Assembly: GCA_007258455.2 (NCBI GenBank)
Contig: VDFB02321329.1
Location: 62,001 to 126,000 of the forward strand
Origin: Sequoia sempervirens
Lineage: Eukaryota; Streptophyta; Pinopsida; Cupressales; Cupressaceae
DNA: 64,000 nt
Reading direction: 5' to 3'
The notes under the pieces are model-generated. The model did not search any database. It was not told the origin of the DNA and saw only the letters and a list, made by a program, of their open reading frames with translations. A program made the position numbers and the translations under genes. How positions within the stretch are numbered: the stretch's first letter is position 1; every line of letters begins with the position of its first letter. Positions 36,830 through 50,639 of the stretch are shown piece by piece.

Positions 36830-37250
36830 AGTGAGTCCCTCACTTTTCCGGGGCTAAAGGAAAACCAATATGGTAAACCTCAACCTGAGAAATCCAAGAA
36901 GAATCCTCTACTGGTCTTCCTTTCCACTTCACAAGATATTCTTTGTACTATCTTCCATGATTTTTCCTCCCATCTCTAATATCCAGAATCTCTTCAATCT
37001 CATCTAACTGTTGTTTAGAAAACTGATTCTCCAATTTTTCTTTACTGTCTTCATTGAATTCTACTTCATAGTACTGATATAGATTTACAATGTTGAATAT
37101 AGGTGATATACCCATGCCATCCGATAACTCCACTTCATATGCATTTCCTGAATCAAATTTCTTCAAAATCCTACACAGTCCAAACTTCCTCATCTTCAAC
37201 TTATTGTATGTGCCAACTAAAAATATTTCATTCCTTAAATATACCATCAC
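36830..37250 (-). pseudogene. Chr-E integrase C-terminus with chromodomain
   Basis: 36948-37250 reads MMVYLRNEIFLVGTYNKLKM, then KFDSGNAYEVELSDGMGISP, then LDEIEEILDIRDGRKNHGR. A TAG stop follows, and the frame continues YKEYLVKWKGRP, DSSWISQVE to about 36870. This is the same tail and chromodomain as Chr-D, with an internal stop. Confidence 0.85.
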
Positions 37251-37322
37251 TTCATCTCCAAATTTGAACTCATTAAGTCTCCTCTTTTGATCTATTTTCT
37301 CCTTATACTTCTAATTCATATC

Positions 37323-38039
37323 TTACAATTGCTCCTTCACTTGAGTATGCACTTTCTTCATATGTTCTGCAAATTCCTCTGCTTTTGCACTCCTTTTATC
37401 TTTCATACTGATGTCTCTCAAATCTGATATACCTCTAGGATGAACTTGAATAACAATCTCAAAAGGTTTCTTTCCAGTACTCTTGTTCACAAAATTATTG
37501 AAAGCAAACTTTGATTGTGCAAGAACTAAATCCCAACTTCTGGTCTTCTCTCCAACCAAGCATCTCAACAAATTCCCCAAACTCCTATTTACTACCTCTG
37601 TCTGTCCATCAGTTTGTGGGTGAAAAGTAGAACTGAACTTCAAATCTGTCTTTAACTTCTTCAAAAGTTTCCTCCAAAAGTAACCAACAAACTTTGTATC
37701 TCTGTTTGTAACAATACTCCTAGGTAATCTATGCAATCTAACCACTTCCTTGAAAAATAAGTCTGCTACATGTACTGCATATGTTGTCTTCTTACAAGGT
37801 ATGAAATGTTCCATTTTAGAAAATCTATCAACCACCACAAATATAGAATCATTACCTCTTTGTGTCTTCGGCAAACCAAGTATGAAATCCATGTTGATAT
37901 CCTCCCAAGGTCTCTCCAAAACTGTCAAAGGGTTTATACAATCCAACATTCTGACTACTCCCTTTTGCAACTTGAAAAACTCTACAACTTTGCAAAATTT
38001 CCTAACATCCTTATAAATTGTGGCCAAAATAATTCTCAC
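37323..38039 (-). pseudogene. Chr-E integrase core
   Basis: Open for 238 codons. The catalytic residues are all present: Asp in MDFILGLPKTQ, Asp in [12 protein letters not shown] and Glu in [20 protein letters not shown]. The N-terminal zinc finger is damaged (FCKVVEFFKLQKG where CRVCQ..KG is usual), and the start has been cut by an upstream stop. This is the best preserved enzyme domain in the window. Confidence 0.9.
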
Positions 38040-38370
38040 TTACAATGCTATTGTCTTATCAACTCCAAAGTGTCCTGCCAATCCTCCACTATGTTTTTTT
38101 TTTACCAAGTTATCTCTCATTGAACTTCGGGGTATACACAATTGATTCCCTCTAAACAACATATCCTCCTAAATGAAATAATCCAACCACTAACTCCTAT
38201 CTTCCAAAAATGGTTCTTTACAGGCTCTCCAAGGTTCTGCAAAATCCGGGTCTTCCTCATACAAGTTCTTCAATTCATCAAAGCCTAATAACTCCACTTT
38301 CATCTTTTTCAGTAAATTCCTTCTCCTACTCAAAGCATCAACAAATCTATTTGACTTTCCAATCCTATGT

Positions 38371-38724
38371 TTAAAAACAAAAAGTATAACTCTGCAAGAA
38401 TTCTACCCATCTCATGTGTCTTTGATTCAACTTACCTTGGCTGTTCAAATACTGCAATGCCTGATGATCCATGTACAAAACAAACTTCTTAGGAAACAAG
38501 TAATGTCTCCACTTCTTCAAGGCTTGAACTATGGCATAAAAATCCTGATCATACACTGAATATCTTCTCCTAGCATCATTCAATTTCTCATTGAAATAAG
38601 CTACTGGTCTTCCTTCTTGACTTAATACTACTCCAATTGCATTTCCACTTGCATCACAATCTACCTGAAATACCTTATTAAAGTTTGGTAAAGCTAACAC
38701 AGGCTGCTCAATCACCTTCTATTT
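38371..38724 (-). pseudogene. Chr-E RNase H
   Basis: Open segment [64 protein letters not shown]. The Asp and Glu of the RNase H active site are in place. A stop after SYTFCF removes the C-terminal end, although a DALSRRR...-like region lies at about 38320-38345. Confidence 0.88.
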
Positions 38725-40150
38725 CAACAACTCAAAAATCTGATTTTCTCCAGATGTCCACCTAAAATCCTTCTTATTTCCTCCCATTATTTCTGTCATA
38801 GGACTATAAATAGAATTGAAATTCCTAATGAACTTTTGGTAGAAACTAGCCAATTCATGAAATGATCTTACCTCTCCAATGCTTTCCGGTGTAGGCCACT
38901 CAAAAATTGCTCATTCCTTCTTAGGATCCATCTTCAATCCATCCATAGATATCACAAATCCCAGATATACCAATTCTTCTTTCATGAAACTACACTTCTT
39001 AATGTTTATCATCAACTTCTCTTCTCTCAACCTCTACAAAACTTGTCTTATATGCAACAAATGTTCTTCTCTACTCTTACTGAAAATCAAGATGTCATCC
39101 AAATAAACAATTACAAACTTACCCAAGAATTTCTTCAATAACTCATTCATCAGCCTCATGAAAGTACTCAGTGCATTTGTTAGTTCAAAAGGCATCACCA
39201 ACAACTCATACAATCCTTCATTTGTCTTGAATGTTGTCTTCCACTCATTTCCTTCTTTGATTTTGATCTAATGATATCCACTCTTCAAATCTATCTTTGT
39301 AAAGTATTTAGCTCCACTCAAACAATCTATAATGTCATCAATTCGAGGCAAAGGAAATCTATGCTTCACCGTGATTTTTTTTATGGCTCTCAAATCTATA
39401 CACATCCTCCATTCTCCATTCTTCTTAGGTGATAGTACATCAGGTATTGCACAAGGATTTAAGTTTTCTCTAATCAAACCCTTCCTCAACAACTCTTTCA
39501 CTTGTCTATTCAACTCTTCATTCTTTGTCGGTGTCATTCGGTGTGCTGCTTTATTAGGAAAACTAGCTCTAGGAATTAGATCCATGCAATGACTAATACT
39601 CCTCACAAGTGGCAATCCATCAGGTACATTATCTGAAATCATCTCATATTTTGTTAGCAACTCCTTTATCTCCTCCGGTTGTTCTTCTACATGCTTTAAG
39701 TCTTCAACCTTCTTAGGAACCAAGGCATAGCACATGTTCTCATGTCTTAGTCCATCCAAAAATCTTCTTCCATCAACTAAACAAATTCTAGCACTCATAC
39801 AAACCTCAATTCTAGGAACATCCTCCAATGGCAACAAAATCTGCTTCATCCCATTAGCAACAATGGTATATGTGTTCTTCCCATCATGAATAGCTTGTCT
39901 ATCATATTGCCAAGGCCTTCCCAACAAAACATGGCATACATCCATAGGCATGGTATCACACAAAAATTCATCATAGTAATTTCCTATCTTCAATTTTACC
40001 AAACATTGTTCACTTACAAGTATCTAATGCTCATCTTGAATCCATGCTATCTGATAGGGCTTCAAATGTTTCAATCTTTCCAACTTCAATTTGGTCACCA
40101 TTTCTTCAAAAACTAGGTTCTTTGAGCTTCCACTGTCAACAATCACTCTG
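38725..40150 (-). pseudogene. Chr-E protease and reverse transcriptase
   Basis: Protease site IVDSGSSKN is intact (about 40125-40145). 39268-40002 is open from the protease C-terminal part through LLGRPWQYDRQAIHDG to RT motifs WRMCIDLRAIKKIT and [11 protein letters not shown], then TAG at 39268-39270. Beyond it the frame resumes and contains [13 protein letters not shown] near 39090-39110, the RT catalytic motif, with further stops. Protease cuts the polyprotein; RT makes cDNA. Confidence 0.9.
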
Positions 40151-40159
40151 TAACATTTA

Positions 40160-41388
40160 CTAGCTACCTTGCATCTGGTTCAAAACAAGTTCTTTCTCTG
40201 CAATGGTTTATGCTCCAACTCACTTTGGCATAATACTCTTCTGTTCACCAACACTTCTCCAACTCCCGGTTTGTTAGACGATCCAGCATGATCTTCCTCA
40301 ACAAAGGTTGTTCTTCTATTGTTTTTTGTCTTTCTACTTTTCTCTCCTTGATTTCATTCAAATGCTCTATGTCCTTCTCCACCACATTTAAAACAAGTTC
40401 CCCTGAATACTCTTTTCTCTTGTCCTCTATCATCTTTTCTATAACCCTCATTTCGGTAACTACCATATCCTCCTCTCTTGTAAGAGTTTCCATCCTCTCT
40501 ACGATACAAAGTATCATTCTTACTGACCTCCTTATCTTTATTCTGATTTGTAAAAGGTCCTCTTCCTCCTCTAGTAAAAGTTCTTCCTCTCTGAAATCTT
40601 CCATCTCTTCCTCTCTATCTCTGCTCATGTCTTTTATTTAGCTTCTCTTCTGCCTTTAGGGCACATTGATATGCCTCTTCCACACTCTGCAACTTGATCA
40701 AACTAATCTCATCCTATATAGACAACCTCAAACCATTCACATATCTGGCTACTTGCTTGATCTCATCCTCCAAATGTCCAGATTTGATATTCAACTTGTA
40801 GAACTCCTCAGTATACTCTATCACACTTGATTCCTTTTGCTTCAAATTTTGCAACTTCCGAAACAAACTGATTTGATAATCTGTAGGCATAAAATTTTTT
40901 TTCAACTTATTCACCATCCAATCCCATGATTTTATCTTCTCCTTCCCTCTTCTTTGTCTATCTGTCTGCAAATGTTCCCACCAATGGGATGCATGTCCTT
41001 TCAACTTTGTACTAGCAAATTTCACCTTCTTATCTCCAGTGGTACCTTCAAAATCAAAATACTTTTCCATCTATGTTATCCAATTAGGAAATTCATCCGA
41101 ATCCACCTTACTATTATAATCCAGTGGATTGAAATGTGGCTTAGTATTTGCTCTAGTTAGGGCTCTTATGAACCTCTCTTCTCTCCGATCCTGGCCAGGT
41201 TGATCTTCTCTTCCTCTTTCTTCCTATACTTCTACCTCTTCATCACTCACATCATCAACTAGTCGACCTTTCATCTGGGTCGTTTCAACTACTTCTAATC
41301 TAGCAACAATTCCTCTCAACATCTCCATTAAAGCTGGGTCTGCATTTCCATGCGCTCCATTTCCTCTAACATTTCTTCTTCTTTCCAT
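40160..41388 (-). pseudogene. Chr-E gag
   Basis: Start MERRRNVRGNGAHGN at 41388. A capsid-like part (40714-41070) has YFDFEGTTGDKKVKFASTKL, HASHWWEHL and FRKLQNLKQ, typical of the gypsy gag Retrotrans_gag domain. The nucleocapsid near 40360-40405 carries the CCHC knuckle CFKCGGEGHRAFEC in a basic RG-rich context. Stops occur near 41210 and 41072. The long ORF at 40245-40628 is an out-of-frame shadow of the nucleocapsid. Confidence 0.85.
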
Positions 41389-41497
41389 ATTTACACAAGT
41401 CCTCTGTAGTTGCAGGTCAGATCCTTATTCCTCCACCCTACAATAAATCTTCAACAGGACTCCGTGAATTTTGACGACCTCTCATAGATTGAATCTC

Positions 41498-41510
41498 GCT
41501 CTGATACAAA
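41498..41510 (-). other. Chr-E primer binding site
   Basis: Minus strand TTTGTATCAGAGC, 2 nt from the 5' LTR. It matches the initiator Met-tRNA primer site except at the first bases, probably mutated from TGGTATCAGAGC. Confidence 0.8.
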
Positions 41511-41512
41511 TC

Positions 41513-42308
41513 TGGTGTAGCCACGGTAGGAGGGTCCTCAAAGAGAACAATCCGAACCATGCAGCAAGAGTTACACAACAGAAGCAACACAAAATATGGA
41601 GGCAAATGAAGATTCAAACATTCTCATTAATAGAAATCTCAATTACAATCGGCTGACAACATATGGGCTTACAGATTCGACTCACAGGCCTATTACAACA
41701 TGCTCAAAATACGATATTCCTATATGCTCCTTAATGCGATAAAAAATAATACATATCAAAACCTATCTTTTTCAAATCTTCCTTCTTAATGATCTATTAC
41801 AATGATTTATCACACCCAAAGATCTAGAATCATTCGCGTCGGCCAAAGATCATTGCAATCTCCAATGAAAGAAAATGTAACGTGCGCATGAATTGGTCGG
41901 CCTCAAATTTGAATTACTCCTCGGTGAATGCATAGTATGAAGTGTGGACCTATAATTAAGGTCAGGGACAGTCCACAGAACAATTCGAATAACACCATCA
42001 AGATCCGCAAATTATGGGAAAGATCCATGAGTGATCAAACTAACCGTTGGGCTTGAAACTATTTTGGTGCCGGTTCAAGAAACTGCCATTAAATTCAGAA
42101 GCAATAACTTTCCTTAAAAAGATCCAATTGCGCTCAAATCTTAGAATAAGGAAAATGAACATGTCCACGATGAAAACATAGATCCATAGGGTCTGGTGAG
42201 AAAATATGTTGAATCCACCAACACGAACTGAGCAAGAACAAAAAATGAAAGAAAATATTTTTTTTGGTTGATGCAAGATTGCCAAGAACCAAGGATGCTC
42301 TTGCATCA
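41513..42308 (-). mobile_element. Chr-E 5' LTR
   Basis: 796 bp from TGGTGTAGCCACGG to GCTCTTGCATCA on the + strand, followed by the target duplication TAAAC and the resumption of the satellite. Confidence 0.92.
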
Positions 42309-45300
42309 TAAACTAAAATCGCATTATAATATTTTTGTAAATTGATTTCCATTCAATCAAAATATTCCAATTTAAACCCATTTCAAGAATGATAAAAAAG
42401 TATGAACTCTTTTTTTTTTTTATTAACTCAATGTATCTCTACGACCAAACACAAGACGCAACCCGCATTACCTTGGTTTTACATTTTTCCAAGTTGGGTT
42501 TAGGATGGGGTCTCATGCTAGGGAGAAACTAGTCACTTGAAGATGTATGTAACATGTACACTAAAATTACATTATGATTTTTTTTAAATTAGTTTCTAGT
42601 TAATCAAAATATTCCAATCTAAACCCCTTTTAAAAACGATAAAAAAATATGAACTCTTTTTTTTTATTGACTTAGGGGTATCCTTACGACCAAACACAAC
42701 ACACAACCTGTCTTACCTTGGTCTTACATTTTTCCAAGTTGGGGTCGGGAAGAAGTGTCACACTAGGGCTAGCCTAGTCATTTGAGGATGTATCTAACAA
42801 GTACATTAAAAACACATTATGATTTTTTTGTAAATTGGCCTCCAATTAATCAAAATATTCCAATATAAACTTTTCAAAAATGATAAAAATGTATCAACTA
42901 TTTTTTCTTTTATTGACTACAGGATATCCCTATGACCAAGCACAACACGCGACCCATCTTACCTAGGTCTTACATTCTGCCAAGTTTGGGTCAGGAAGGG
43001 GTGTCATGCTAGGGAAAGACTAGTCCCCTGAGGATGTATGTAATAAATACACTAAAATCACATTAAGATTTTTTTGTAAATTGACCTCCAATTAATCAAA
43101 TTGTATTTTTTTTCATGGAGGTCATCAAAAATTATTTGTAGCTACCTGATACAGGAGCACAAGCATTTTTGGGCTAAACCTCTCCAGCTAAAAGTCAAGG
43201 ACTGAGGGGTATCCATTCTGCCAAATTCACTCGGGGCACGATCCCGACCTCATCCCTTTTTCGATGTCAGAGCCTTTGCACTCAACGAGACTTAATCCCT
43301 AGTGGGATCATTTAGAACGTTTCAACTTCACCAGTAGACCAAGAGCCCGTTGACATCAAAATATTTCAATCTAAGCCCCTTTCAAAAATGATAAAAAAGG
43401 TATCAACTATTTTACATGCAACCCTCCTTACCTTGGTCTTAAATTTTTCTAAGTTGGGGTCAAGAAGGGGTGTCATGTTAAGACGAGACTAGTCCTCTGA
43501 AGATGTATGTAATAGGTACACTAAAATCACATTATGATTTTTTTTGTAATTTGACCTCTAATTAATTAAAATATTTCAATCTAAACCCCTTTAATTTTTA
43601 TTTTTTATTTTTATTGACTCAAAGGTATCTCCACGACCAAATGCAACACACAACCCGCCTTACCTTAGTATTACCTTCTACCAATTTGGGGTTGGAAAGG
43701 AGTGTCATGCGAGGGTAAAACTAGTCATTTGAGGATGTATGTAACATGTATCTAATAGGTACATTAAAATTACATTAAGATTTTTTTTGTAAATTGGCCT
43801 CCAATTAATCAAAATATTTCAATCTAAACCCCTTTTAAAAATGATAAAAAAAATCAACTATTTATTCTTTTTTATTGACTCAGCGGTATCCCTACGACCA
43901 ACCACAACACACAACTTGCCTTACCTTAGTCTTACATTCTGCCAAGTTGGGGTCGAGAAGGGGTGTCACGCTAAGGCGAGACTAGTCCCCTGAGGATGTA
44001 TATAACATGCATATTAAAATCACATTATGTTTTTTTTGTAAATTGGTCTCCAATTAATCAAAATATTTCAATCTAAACCCTTACAAAAATGATAAAAAGA
44101 TATTAACTATTATTTTTTTATTGACTCAAGGATATCCCTATGTCCAAGCACAACACGCAACCCACCTTACCATAGTCTTACATTCTGCCAAGTTGGGGTC
44201 AGGAAAGGGTGTCACACTAGGATGAGACAAGTCCCCTAAAGATATATGTAATAGGTACACTAAAATCACATTATGATTTTTTTGTAAATTAATTTCCAAT
44301 TAATCAAAATATTTCAATCTAAACCCCTTTCAAAAATGATATAACTATATCAACTATTTCTTTTTTGATTGACTCAGGGATATCTCCATGACCAAGTGCA
44401 GCACACAACCCGCCTTACCTTGGTCTTACATTTTTCCAAGTTGGGGTTGGGAAAGGGTGTCACGCTAGGGCGAGACTAGTCCCCTAAGTATGTACGTAAC
44501 AAGTACACTAAAATCACATTATGATTTTTTTTTGGCTTCTAATTAATCAAATCATATTTCAATCTAAACCCATTTAAAAAATGATCAAAAAGTATTAACT
44601 CTTTCTTTTTTATTGACTCAAGATATCTTGATGACCAAGCATAACACGCAATATGCATTACTTTGGTCTTACATTCTGCCAAGTTGGGGTCGGAAAGTGG
44701 TGTCAAACTAGGGCAAGACTAGTCTACTAATTTAAAGATGTATCTAACAAGTTCACTAAAATCACATTATATTTTTTTTGTAAATTGACCTCGAATTAAT
44801 CAAAATATTCCGATTTAAACCCATTTCAAAAACAATAAAAATGTATTAACTTTTTTTTTGTTTTTATTAATTAATATATCTCTAAGACAAAACACAACAC
44901 ACAACCCGCTTTACCTTAGTCTTACATTCTGCCAAAGTGGAGTCGGGAAGGGGTGCCACACTAGGGTGAAACTAGTCATCTGAGGATGTATGTAACATGT
45001 ATCTAATAGGTACATTAAAATTACATTATGATTTTTTTGTAAACTAGCTTCCAATTAATCAAAATATTTCAATCTAAACCTCTTTCAAAAACAATAAAAA
45101 ATATAAACTATTTATTCATTTTTTATTGATTCAGGGGTATCCCTACGACCAAGCACAATACACAAACCGTCTTACCTTGGTCTTACAATCTGCCAAGTTA
45201 GGGTCGAGAAGGGGTGTCACATTAGGGCGAGACTAGTCCCCTAAGGATGTATATAACATGTATACTAAAATCACATTATGAATTTTTTGTAAATTGATCT

Positions 45301-48125
45301 CCAATTAATCAAAATATTTCAATCTAAACCCTTTCAAAAATGATAAAAAGGCATAACAATTTATTTATTTTATTGACTCGGGGGTATCCCTACGTCCAAG
45401 CACAACACGCAACCCACCTTACCTTGGTCTTACATTCTACCAAGTTGGGGTCTGGAAGGGTGTCACGCTAGAGCGAGACTAGTCCCTTGAGGATGTATAT
45501 AACATGCATACTAAAATCACATTATGATTTTTTTGTAAATTGGTCTCCAATTAATCAAAATATTTCAATCTAAACCCTTTCAAAGATGATAAAAAGGTAT
45601 CAACTATTTTTTTTATTGACTCAGGGATATCCCTACGTCAAAATACAACATGCAACCCACCTTACTTTGGTCTTACATTCTACCAAGTTGGGGTCAAGAA
45701 GGGGTGTCATGCTAGGACGAGACAAGTTCCCTAAAGATATATGTAACAAGTACACTAAAATCACATTATGATTTTTCTTGTAAATTGATTTCCAATTAAT
45801 GAAAATATTTCAATCTAAACCCCTTTCAAAAATGATAAAAATGTATCAACGATTTCTTTTTTTATTGACTCAGGATATTTCCACGATCAAGTGCAATACG
45901 CAACCCACCTTACCTTGGTCTTACACTCTGCCAAGTTGGGTTTGGGAATGGGTGTCACGCTAGGGCGAGACTATTCCCCTAACTATGTACATAACATGTA
46001 CACTAAAATCAAATTATGATTTTTTTCTGGCTTCTAATTAATCAAAACATATTTCAATCTAAACCTATTTAAAAAATGATAAAAAAGTATTAACACTTTC
46101 ATTTTTATTGACTCAAGATATTCCGACGACCAGGCATAACACACAACTTTCTTTACTTTGGTCTTACATTCTGCCAAGTTGAGGTCAAAGAGTGGTGTGA
46201 AGCTAGGGCAAGACTAGTCTACTGATGATTTATCTAACAGGTACACTAAAATTATATTATGATTTTTTTGTAAATTTGCCTCCAATTAATCAAAATATTT
46301 CAATCTAAACCTCTTTCAAAAATGATAAAAAAGTTTCAACTATTTATTCATTTTTTATTGATTCAGGGGTATACCTACGACCAAGCACAACACACAAATC
46401 ACTTACCTTGGTCTTACAATTTTCCAAGTTGGGGTCGAGAAGGGGTGTCCTACTAGGGAGAGACTAGTCCCCATATAGCATGTATACTAAAATCACATTA
46501 TCAATTTTTTATAATTTTTTTTTATATTGACTCAGGGATATCCCTACGTCCAAGCACAACACACAACTCACCTTACCTTGGTCTTACATTCTACCAAGTT
46601 GGGGTCAAGAAGGGGTGTCACAATAGGACAAGACAAGTCCCCTAAAGATATATATGTAATAGGTACACTAAAATCACATTATAATTTTTTTGTAAATTGA
46701 TTTCCAGTTAATTAAAATATTTCAATCTAAACCCCTTTCAAAAACGATAAAAATGTATCAACTATTTCTTTTTTTATTGACTCAGGGATATGTCCATGAC
46801 TAAGTGCAACACGCACTGCCTTACCTTGGTCTTACATTCTACCAAGTTGGGGTTGGGAGAGGGTGTCACGCTAGGGCGAGACTAGTCCACTAAGTATGTA
46901 CGTAACATGTACACTAAAATCACATTATGATTTTTTTCTGGCATTTAATTAATTAAAACATATTTCAATTTAAACTAACTTCAAAAATGATAAAAAAGTA
47001 TTAACTCTTTTCTTTTTATTAACTCTAGATATATCTTGACGACTAAGCATAACATGCAGCCTGCCTTACTTTGGTCTTACATTCTGCCAAGTTGGGGTCA
47101 GAAAGTGGTGTCAAACTAGGACAATACTAGTCTACTAAGGATGTATTTAATAGGTACACTAAAATCACATTATAACTTTTTTGTAAATTGACCTCCAATT
47201 AATCAAAATATATCAATCTAAACCTCTTTCAAAAATGATAAAAAAAAGTATCAACTATTTATTCCTTTTTTATTGATTCAGGGGTATCCCTACGACCAAG
47301 CACAACACGCAAACCGCCTTACCTTGGTCTTACAATTTTCCAAGTTGGGGTCGAAAAGGGTTGTCAAGCTAGGGTGAGACTAGTCCTTTGAGGATGTATA
47401 TAACATGTATACTAAAATCACATTATGAATTTTTTGTAAATTGGTTTCTAATTAATCAAATATTTCAATCTAAACCCTTTCAAAATTGATAAAATGGTAT
47501 AAAAATTTATTTATTTTATTGACTCGGGGGTATCCCTACATCCAAACACAACACATAATCCGCCTTACCTTGCTCTTACATTCTACCAAGTTGGGGTCAA
47601 GAAGGGTGTCACGCTTGGGAAAGACTAGTCCCTGAAGATGTATATAACAGGCTTATTAAAATCACATTATGATTTTCTCAGTAAATTGGTCTTCAATTAA
47701 TCAAAATATTTCAATCTAAACCCTTTCAAAAATGATAAAAAGGTGTCAAATATTTATTTATTTATTGACTCAGGGATATCCCTACGTCCATGTACAACAC
47801 ACAACCCACCTTACCTTGGTCTTACATTGTTCCAAGTTGGTGTTAGGAAGGGGTATCATGCTAGGAAGAGACAAGTCCCTAAAGATATATGTAACAGGTA
47901 CACTAAAATCATATTATGATTTTTTTGCAGATTGATTTTCAATTAATCAAAATATTTCAATCTAAACCCCTTTCAAAAATGATAAAAATGTATCAACAAT
48001 TTATTTTTTCATTGACTCAGGGATATTTCCATGACCAAGTGTAACACATAACCCACCTTACCTTGGTCTTACATTCTTCCAAGTCAAGGTTGGGAGAGGG
48101 TGGCACGCTAGGGCAAGACTTATCC
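42309..48125 (-). repeat. Sat246 satellite array, main block
   Basis: About 23 monomers in reverse orientation, with the ACTAGTC-like core near 42528, 42771, 43018, 43485, 43720, 43980 and so on to 48117. The variant GACAAGTCCC(C)TAAAGATATATGTAA appears near 44225 and 45720, and the CTGGCTTCTAATTAATCAAA variant near 44530 and 46022. Both give a period of about 1,493 bp, six monomers. Further right the spacing is irregular (about 910 and 1,240), indicating deletions. A SINE interrupts at 43101. Confidence 0.95.
43101..43354 (-). mobile_element. SINE-like element in the satellite
   Basis: A 254-bp non-satellite insertion flanked by ATCAAA at 43095-43100 and 43355-43360. Read on the minus strand it begins GTCAACGGGCTC, then an A-box-like TTGGTCTACTGGTGA (43328-43342) and, 43 nt on, a B-box-like GGGATTAAGTCTCG (43286-43299). 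It ends in an A-rich tail, AAAAAAAATACAA. This is the layout of tRNA-derived plant SINEs transcribed by RNA polymerase III and copied by LINE enzymes. The match to box consensus is partial and no family name can be given. Confidence 0.7.
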
Positions 48126-50639
48126 TGTAACGCCAAACACGAAACCCTAGAGAATGCCACACACAAATGAAAGCGAACAATTTTTTTTTCAAAGTGTAAT
48201 TAAACAAGTAAAGTAAACTACACTTACACATACATTCTCTAAGGTACGTGACAACGCTTACTTACAATACCCATTATTAACAAAAGTTACTAAGTATAAC
48301 TTATATTTATTACTCATGAATTAAAGATCATACATCCAAAACATTGAAATACATCATTTAAGCTATAAAGTACAATAATGAATCCATTAACACATTGCAT
48401 TTATTTAATATTACAATTACAACTCTCATTTTGAAATGAGATAGTTTATACAAAAGTGTTACAATTACATAGTACAAAGGTTCCCCTCGAATAACAAATG
48501 AGGAATGATACAATTACAAGGTATCAAACTGATACAAAAGTGACATAGGAGAAGTACAAATTCATTGATACACGTGATCTCTCCAAACAGGAAGTACCTG
48601 CCATCACGAACAAGAACTGGGGACCCAACGGTGTAAGGTGCAGGTTCCACCCAACCATGTGGTACCCAAAGGACCAACCCTCGTGCTAGGAGATAGTAAA
48701 AGAGCTTCCTAGGAAAAACCTACAACCTCTAGACATAGGTAAAAACAATATTAAACTACACAAGTACAATTCCAACATGATGGTTGTAACACTTGTCGTG
48801 CAAACCCCAAAGGACAAAACATTACACACATTTAATTTTTTTTTTTATACAAAGTAAACATGTAACAAAACATTAAAACATATTTACATTGCACATTAGC
48901 ATCATAACGTCAAGTCCTCTGGGGCACACGAGGTCACATCGCATAAACAAACTCAAATGAAAGATTCCACAAATGGCTAAAAACATAACTAAGCTAGCAA
49001 CCATCATAACCATTACAATATCCATTTACAGAAGTACATCCATGTATCCATAAGTAAAAGTATAATTACATCACGTGATACAACCATAATAAATCCCATA
49101 AAATGAATGGTTGCAAAGGTGCATAAATATTACATCATCATTTAATACATTGCATGTTCTAATAAATGAATACAATGAAATCTCTCATACACGTGGGATA
49201 AATACATAGTACAAATAATGTCTGAATTACAAAATGAATATCAGATACAAGCTCCATCTGAAGAACACTGTGAAGAACGAACGTTGATGGGGAACCCAAC
49301 GGGTTTGGAGCACGTTCCATTCAACCACATGGGTTTTTGAGAAAACCCACCCCCCATGCTCAGAGTTGACAAGGAAGTAATCACGACCATGAATTCCATA
49401 AGACTAACTCAAATAAAGAATAACATGGTGCAATAACTCCAAAAGCAACACCAAAGAATACATAGATCATAAACGACAACAACAAGGATCCACTCAATAT
49501 AACCAAAGAGCCATAAAACACATCACAAATAAACCAAGGAAATAACCATTAACCACATGCCAAGTAAACCAAAGAGACAATCATAATACACTTCCAGAGG
49601 CAACCAAGAAAAACAAGGCATAAGGGCATCTAGTGGAGAGTGTCATCGCATAGCCTACATGGGTTATCCTAGCCCTTCCTCCAACATGAGGCGTCGGCCC
49701 CCATCTATGGTTATCCTGGCCCTTCCTCCTACTTGAGGTGCCGACCCCATAGGGTGACTCATGCAGAGCCGTTAACCTCTCCTGAGGACAAGGTTACGAC
49801 TTTTCCAACCACAACCTTCTCAGTCTACCATTAGTCTGCGATAGCCCTAATGAATAGACGAGGTATCCAAGATTATCTTATTGTTTTATTACTACCCATC
49901 CCCCTATGTTCTATTATTAGGTTTTCACTTGTTAATCTACTCTTACGTGGGTTATCCTGAGCCCTTCCTCCTTTTGAGGTGCCGACCCCCACAAAGAGCC
50001 ACTCTCCTGGAAGACCCCGAAACATAATCAAATCAAGGGTTGTACCATAAAGAACAAAGCATTAAATCTCAACCAAAAACATGCGAGGCATTACCCATCT
50101 CGCTAAAATACATAATCAGAGTCTCACAAAACTCGTACAACCCTTTCAAAATAAAAACACCAATATCTTGCTACATCAAGAGCACACAAAGCGGGGATAA
50201 ACATCCAACAATAAAATCACGCCTTTGGAAATCTAAGGATCACAACTTCCATAATTGGGTTCTTAAAATCAATAGGGTTCCCACATCATAAAAGCCAAAA
50301 TGATGACTCAAGGAAATAAAGAAGTCAAGCTGATTTAGAAAATAGAATAACGTACTAACTTTCACACAAAGTTAACTAATTCGTTTTATTCCATTACTAA
50401 ACCTCATTTTTCCTTCATATAATATTGCAATAAATTTCAATAAAAATTCCAGTTTCCAATAAAATTTTGCCTTTTACTTAATAATCACAATTATAATTTT
50501 CATACTAAAAATGAAATCAATATATATATATATATTTAAATGTATATATATATATATAAATATTCCAAAATAATACATAATATATATTTATATATATAGA
50601 TATATAATAAACATTAAATAAAAAAACAAACATCGGCGA

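Larger units (their letters stand above)
36012..42308 (-). mobile_element. Chr-E, chromovirus (Ty3/gypsy), 6.3 kb
   Basis: LTRs of 798 bp (36012-36809) and 796 bp (41513-42308), with target duplication TAAAC at 36007-36011 and 42309-42313. It is inserted in Sat246. The minus-strand order is complete: primer site, gag, protease, RT, RNase H, integrase, chromodomain. Its LTR end GGATGCTCTTGCATCA and its protein motifs show kinship with Chr-D. The LTRs differ at roughly one position in eight over the first 150 bp, so it is older than Chr-D or element B. Stops interrupt nearly every domain. Confidence 0.94.

Noticed and set aside
42309..48125. CRISPR-like array
   Set aside because: The repeats are 246-bp satellite monomers without unique spacers, in a plant nuclear context.
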